Shown: one piece after another, positions 59,011-64,000 of the stretch
Position numbering within the stretch: the first letter of the stretch is position 1
How the letters are laid out: the number at the start of each line of letters is the position of its first letter
Assembly (NCBI GenBank): GCA_028673005.1
Contig: CM054120.1
Location: 76,877,533 to 76,941,532, forward strand
Direction of reading: 5' to 3'
DNA: 64,000 nt
Source of the DNA: Tanypteryx hageni
Lineage: Eukaryota > Arthropoda > Insecta > Odonata > Petaluridae
Program-made: the position numbers and the translations under genes
The notes under the pieces: model-generated
Seen by the model: the letters and a program-made list of their open reading frames with translations, nothing else
Told to the model about the DNA's origin: nothing
Databases searched by the model: none

Positions 59011-60146
59011 TTCAGTGCGAAAGTCAGGCTTTAGAGCTTCGGCACTCGTACTCTCCAAAAATTAAACCGAGAAAGAGATAAGACTTGACGCTGAAAAAAT
59101 CTCCTTTCGCCGAGAATTGAAGCCCAACTATGATGGAAAAGGACGACGGCAACCACGAGCCCTCAACCATTACTCGATTTTTTTCCTTCTGCTTTCCCAG
59201 AATGTTTTGTATTAGTCAAATTGCTTTCCGTAGAAAGGCCTTTTTGCTAGCCATGGCTCCAGCGGGATTGGTGAAAATAAAAATAAGATTAGTCGATATC
59301 GATTGAAACCCTCTAGCAATCCAGGAGAAGGAACCAGGTCGCTATGTGAGAAAATACTGCGTGAGAATTCATTTAGTCGAGGTGCACATCTCACTCCAAA
59401 ACGAATCCAATCTGGCCAAAGCGTACGAGCGGTGATTGTAAAAATAAGAGCGAAATTTGTGGAATGAAAAAAACCATTCCCCTAAAAATTCCATACTTTC
59501 AAATACAATGAATAATCTAAAAGGGTTAATAAATGAACATGTTATTAGTAGAGGCATAATCTATATAATGAAAATGCTGAACATAAATGAACGAGCATTC
59601 ATTTTCTCGAGTTAACTCTTTTTACGAAAATATTAAAAAATCATCGTTATTTTCTCACGAAAATGAAGTAGCTAAGTGCGACGCGGAATGATCTAATTAA
59701 CTCATTTTGAGATAATACGTAGTTCCTACCTAAAACGTTCTTCAAATAATATAATAATATAATTAATATAATAATATAATTAATATCTGGCTACTTTTTA
59801 TTGATGCCCGTCGAATAAGCTACATAAATAATATAAAAATATTTCAGTAAAAAGCATTTCCAAATCTCGTTGTTTAAATCAGTAGTTGTGAATGCATCTA
59901 CGGCATATTTTTTCAACAATAGCCGAAAAGAACATTATGCATTGAAAAATCCATGGTAGACACATGGATAGAGCAAAAAGACATGGATCGAGAGAAAATT
60001 CAACCTACATTTCAGTGCATTAAAAATACATTTCAATAATCCATCTCTCTTATAAATCTGAAAAGAAACTATGCGAATTTTTAAGGCGCATAAAGTAATG
60101 GCGCGGAATTGGGTGTTTTTTGTTTCAACATGCTCTGACTGTAGTT
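59011..60146. other. No gene recognised
   Basis: AT-rich apart from the small tandem duplication at 59741. Confidence 0.6.
59741..59793 (+). repeat. AT-rich 17-bp tandem duplication
   Basis: ATAATAATATAATTAAT appears twice in succession. Confidence 0.8.
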
Positions 60147-60490
60147 AATGTTTTCGATAAAAGGTCCGTGGAGTATAAAGCAGAGAAATGCATGTTAAAC
60201 GAGATTTCCTCGTTCCCCATTCTTCGCAATCATCAGTCGCACGTACTATAGTAGCGGCAGCGAATCTAACCGTAACTCGACGAGACACGCAAAGGAAAAA
60301 AACAAGAGGCTGGCTCGAGAGATCTTTCAAGCTACTTAGCGACGAATAATGTTTCCGAGCAAAAACGATCTTTGTTCCTCGAGAGTCGTAAATCCGGCTT
60401 TGCTTTTTATCGCTCCCGGCACTTATGGCATTCCAGTGATGAGAGAAAAATTTATCGACGAGAGCCCAACGATGTCGTTTGTAAGCACAT
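60147..60490 (+). repeat. Unclassified ~340-bp dispersed repeat, copy 2
   Basis: Second copy of the repeat at 51275-51620. A 118-codon minus frame (60145-60501) runs through it. The corresponding frame in copy 1 is only 73 codons and diverges, so coding is not supported. Confidence 0.8.
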
Positions 60491-60744
60491 CGATACTGCA
60501 TGAGTCAAAACAAACCATCCGAAATTAATAACTATGAGGCGCGCCCAAAATTAATATTTCGAATCGTTAGTTCGCGATAAAAATATTCCAATCCCATTGA
60601 TCTACACACTATTTTTGATAAATGACACAGCTTTTGAATACTACGGACAAACCACTTCGTTAATTTTCAATATTACCCCTTTCAGTGTCGAGGTTGTTAT
60701 TTTTTAGTAAGCGTGCCAAAGCGCCAAGTCTATTCTGATTTCTG

Positions 60745-60800
60745 CATTACATAGTACTTCATTATATACGAGAGACCTTTTGCAGATTAGATAGAAGACA
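60745..60800 (+). repeat. Local duplicate segment A1
   Basis: TTCTGCATTACATAG...TTATATACGAGAGACC...TTTTGCAGATT recurs at 61684-61742 with few changes. Confidence 0.8.
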
Positions 60801-61090
60801 TTTGGGAATTAATAATTCCGCTAATTACGTTAAAATAATCAAGCTTTATAAGTCGAGAATAGTTCACACTTTTTACGTCGCAAACAATGTTCGTAACGTT
60901 TCGCGCCAAACAATAATACGAGATTTAATTCAAGGGTTCTCAACCGGAAGGACGCGTGTCTCTTGGGGGAACGGGGAACGTGCAGAGTTTTAAAAGGGCA
61001 CGCGAAAATGTTACAAATTATAATTGTTATTCTTTCTTCAAATTCCAAGCATAATATTATAATGAAAGGTTATCATTATACGGCTGCAGA

Positions 61091-61344
61091 CAGGGGCAGA
61101 TTCAGAAACTTCCCAAGGGGAGGGCGATCGCCCCAATGGCCCCTCCCCCTCTTGGTTCCGCTACTGCCGACGACCACACATTTTGAAAACCCCTACCCCA
61201 TCAGAATCTTTGTTTTCCTTGACATGCAGACTTAATCTTCGCTGTAGAAACAAGGAATGTTGCGCGGAATGAATTTAATGATGCACCCAGTGGAGGGCAA
61301 TGGGGTCCCCCAAGGGGAGGGCGATCCCCTTGAATACGCCACTG
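61091..61344. mobile_element. Inverted-repeat element (hAT-like) with perfect 8-bp target duplication
   Basis: GCTGCAGA flanks both ends (61083-61090, 61345-61352). Termini CAGGGGCAGATTCAG and, reversed, CAGTGGCGTATTCAAGG. Subterminal AAGGGGAGGGCGATC is present in direct orientation near both ends. At 254 bp it is non-coding. It appears to sit inside a further element whose left end CAAGGGTTCTCAACCGG is at 60931. Confidence 0.85.
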
Positions 61345-61599
61345 GCTGCAGAGTAACATTATAATATGTTTTAGGTACGTTTGACGAATAAAAACTGGGT
61401 TAGAAAAATTATTTCAAAAGTTCTTTCAATTCATTACCTATTGGAAATGATCCAAGGGATACCCGACTATCCAGCAATTGGGGTAATGAATTACCCAATC
61501 GTCAGAAACGCTCTCCAACGCAGTCGTCCGAGCAAACAGTAATCTCTTTGTTTCTGCGTGCAAGAAACTATCGAAAATTTTCCCGAGAAAACATTTTCT

Positions 61600-61823
61600 T
61601 GCATGACCCTCGCTTTAGCCAACAATAATTACGATTTGTTTTAATATTTTTGGCTAATTTCAAGAGTCAAAATAATTCGCATTCTGCATTACACAGTTAA
61701 CTTTATTATATACGAGAGATCTTTTGCAGATTTGAGAGAATACATGACCCTCGCTTTATCCAAGAATAATTACGATTTGTTTGAATATTTTTGGATCATT
61801 TCACGAGTCAAAATAATTCGCCA
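61600..61823 (+). repeat. ~140-bp tandem duplication
   Basis: GCATGACCCTCGCTTTAGCC through AGTCAAAATAATTCGC (61600-61681) recurs at about 61742-61822 with a few substitutions. The A2 copy of the 60745 segment lies between them. Confidence 0.85.
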
Positions 61824-63758
61824 TTGCCAAGGATGCTGCTAAAATATCTTTCTGAAACATTACCCCTACCACCGTTGAACTATTTCTCTCTAGATATACC
61901 GCAATGGCAATACTCGACGTGCCCTTGGATACAGCTCGCCACTGAGCTCACTTATAAAGCATACTGCCTCGGGAAGTAATTCATTAGGTGCCGTCCTCTC
62001 CCTGGCACCAGATCGAGCAACTAATGAATCGCATAGTTTAACAATTTTAAGAGACCGACGCGAATTTAGTAAACTAACATCGAATAATATCTTTCAAATG
62101 GAAAAATCAATGGCCATGTATATAAAATAGGACAGCCTCAAAAAAACGAGTAAGGAAACTCCTCAAGGGACATATATTTTATTCCAGTTCGTTGTATAAT
62201 AATTTATTTGTTTCGGTCACTCCCTAAAAGGTTATGTCAGTACAAGCAATAGGCTTATGCTACGAAGAAATTATCATAGTCTTTAAATAGACTAATGTTA
62301 TCATGCTGCGTCATCCCGAACAATAGGCTCCTATAATTTAATAACTAGAATCCGAGCACAGTAAATATCAAATTATACATTTGCAATGGAAAGGTATTTT
62401 TTATTACACATGAAATTGCTCAAATTATATTAATCGAGCGAAAAATAAATACGCGAGCATTAGCCTTGCACAGCGCGCACAATCATCACAAGGAGCAGGA
62501 TGAGTTAGAAGACAAGCGGTGCATATGCAATAAATTGATGCTCCGCCATTATTTCATAAAACATTAACGGCGAAGATGCTCCCGGATCGATGAGAATTCG
62601 ACATTTTCCGTCATTTTTTCGATTATATTAGTTCCATCATTAGGCTCTAAATTCGAAAAGATCGAACACGCGAAAAGTTGAAATCAGTGAGAGGGAAAAT
62701 TTTCTAAACTTGAATCAATTTACCTTACTCACATCCAACTAGGCTGAATATAATAAATTTTATGTTGTACATGCAATACGAACAAGTACCTGCCAATTAG
62801 CGCCTAAACAATTCTTCGAGTGAGATTTCGAACAATATAAAACTACGCGTGATAAAACAATAACACTCGTTTCGTGCAATTTACGGACAAATTGAAGTTA
62901 CCACCATTACCTGAAGAGCCCTAACTAATATCTTCATAATACAAAAAACTTGGAACGGTACGTCTTGCCGCAAAATGTTTCTCGGGCTAATTATAAATTA
63001 GATGGCAACAATAGACTGAAGAGAGTTCCTTTTTGAACTTCTCATACTTGGATGAAAATATTCTAATGTGTTTTCGAATTGAGAAAAAATATAAAAATAC
63101 CGCAGGCAATACTTTGTCGTGCAAGTACACATTACTGTAAAACAATCACACCGGAAGAATAACGTATTTACTCGGACAATTTCTTCGTTTTTCCAGTCAA
63201 TTTAATCATAGAACAGGTAGGGGATAATCATTCGGATAAATTTTCACTTAATCGTAGAAATAATGGCGCCGGTACTGAAACCAGCATAATTTCTTGTACA
63301 AGAATAAAACGTCAATTTCATTATTTAAGAATCTTATGTACCTATTTCTTTCTCATTAATTTCCGTGCGGTAATGATACTAATACATCGTTTTAAAGATG
63401 GGGAAATTATTCTGAGAAAATGCACAATGGGGAAAATTATTCGGCAATTGGTAAAACAATTTCTCAGGTTCGATTCACGCCAGCAGTATTTTGAGGAAAA
63501 CAGAACCGACGAGCAAGAACATAATAAATACATTTTCTAACCGATAACAATCTAAAGAGTTGATCATGTCTTTTAGCAACTACGAAATTTCTTTCAGTCA
63601 AACAGCATTTTATCATCAAATACTTTCATATATAAAATAAACAAACTAGTTGGTCGGACGGCGAAAGAATGTAACATATAAGATATTAATAAATTCCGAG
63701 AGATCCTTAAAACGAAATAAAATATTTGTGTCCGCTAAATTCATATAGTATATTTACC
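61824..63758. other. No feature recognised
   Basis: AT-rich, stop-rich, no repeats seen. Confidence 0.6.
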
Positions 63759-64000
63759 CAGTGGCGGATTTAGGGGGGATCGCACATGGCGCGCGCAAGG
63801 GGCCCCGTGACGTATGGCAGTGCCTCTCAACTTGGGTTATGCGGAACCCTAGTGTTCCGCGAAAGATTGGGGTTCCGTGTGGATCCGCGAAAATGGAGGG
63901 AAAAGGCAAGATTTCCCTACCGCTCAGTTACCATAAATCTTGAATTTCTCCCTCACACTCAAGAGGCGGATTTAAAGGGGGTCGCAGTTGGCCCCGAAAA
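63759..64000. mobile_element. Element cut by the window edge, with a hAT-like end inside
   Basis: CAGTGGCGGATTTAGGGGGG at 63759 resembles the termini at 61091-61344. At 63818, CAGTGCCTCTCAACTTGGG followed by TGCGGAACCCTAGTGTTCCG matches the left end type of 55692-55995. A further GGCGGATTTAAAGGGGGTCG lies at 63965. The structure cannot be completed within the window. Confidence 0.5.

Noticed and set aside
60145..60501. 118-codon minus ORF
   Set aside because: Lies within a dispersed repeat; the frame is broken in the sister copy at 51275-51620.

Overview
This is nuclear DNA from a eukaryote, almost certainly an arthropod and probably an insect. It is AT-rich with no prokaryote-like gene packing. 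It is full of hAT-type DNA transposons with 8-bp target duplications, tRNA-derived short elements, worn LINE tails, small inverted-repeat elements and very large purine-rich satellite arrays. Only one convincing host protein-coding segment was found: a 71-nt internal exon on the minus strand (28954-29024) with consensus splice sites. It encodes the motif VVCPGAGDLNNPPKKF from the N-terminus of the inositol 1,4,5-trisphosphate receptor (Itpr / Itp-r83A in flies). I found neither the preceding coding exon (initiator Met to ...STLG) nor the next one (DCLFKLCPMNRYSAQ...). The rest of the window therefore reads as two giant introns, or intron plus 5' flank, of at least about 29 kb and up to 35 kb. 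This rests on reading by eye and not on a spliced alignment.
Layout. 0.9-1.5 kb: 3' tail of a degraded LINE. 1.8-2.1 kb: diverged copy of a small inverted-repeat family. 3.76-4.0 kb: TA-flanked inverted-repeat element containing a tRNA-like segment. 5.2-6.5 kb: 1.25-kb (GA/GGA)n purine tract, next to a GC/CpG-rich patch at 6.5-7.2 kb. 7.8-8.4 kb: complete hAT element. 9.7-10.7 kb: tRNA-Gly-like repeat followed by nested hAT elements. 12.8-14.9 kb: hAT-like remains with a transposase C-terminal fragment. 17.1-18.1 kb: purine-rich minisatellites. 21.1-24.2 kb: about 190 copies of a 16-bp purine-rich unit. 25.7-26.45 kb: one hAT element inserted in another, both with intact 8-bp duplications. 28.4-28.7 kb: hAT element just downstream of the Itpr exon. 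32.2-32.5 kb: tRNA-derived SINE. 34.8-35.7 kb: inverted-repeat element with a possible insertion inside it. 36.4 and 42.3-42.8 kb: more copies of the tRNA-Gly-like repeat, one inside a fold-back structure. 38.1 and 40.7-41.4 kb: two further LINE tails. 43.6-44.2, 55.7-56.0 and 61.1-61.3 kb: further complete hAT elements. 50.8 and 45.2 kb: small inverted-repeat elements. 51.3 and 60.15 kb: two copies of an unclassified ~340-bp repeat. 53.5-54.0 kb: element rich in GTATACCC motifs. 60.7-61.8 kb: local duplications.
The longest open reading frames (over 1,000 codons, minus strand, 21.0-24.4 kb; 468 codons at 5.1-6.5 kb) are by-products of pyrimidine-rich repeats that contain no stop codons. They are not genes. 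Nothing here forms an operon or pathway. The biological story is a receptor gene whose introns have been colonised by successive waves of non-autonomous transposons and expanded purine-pyrimidine satellites.
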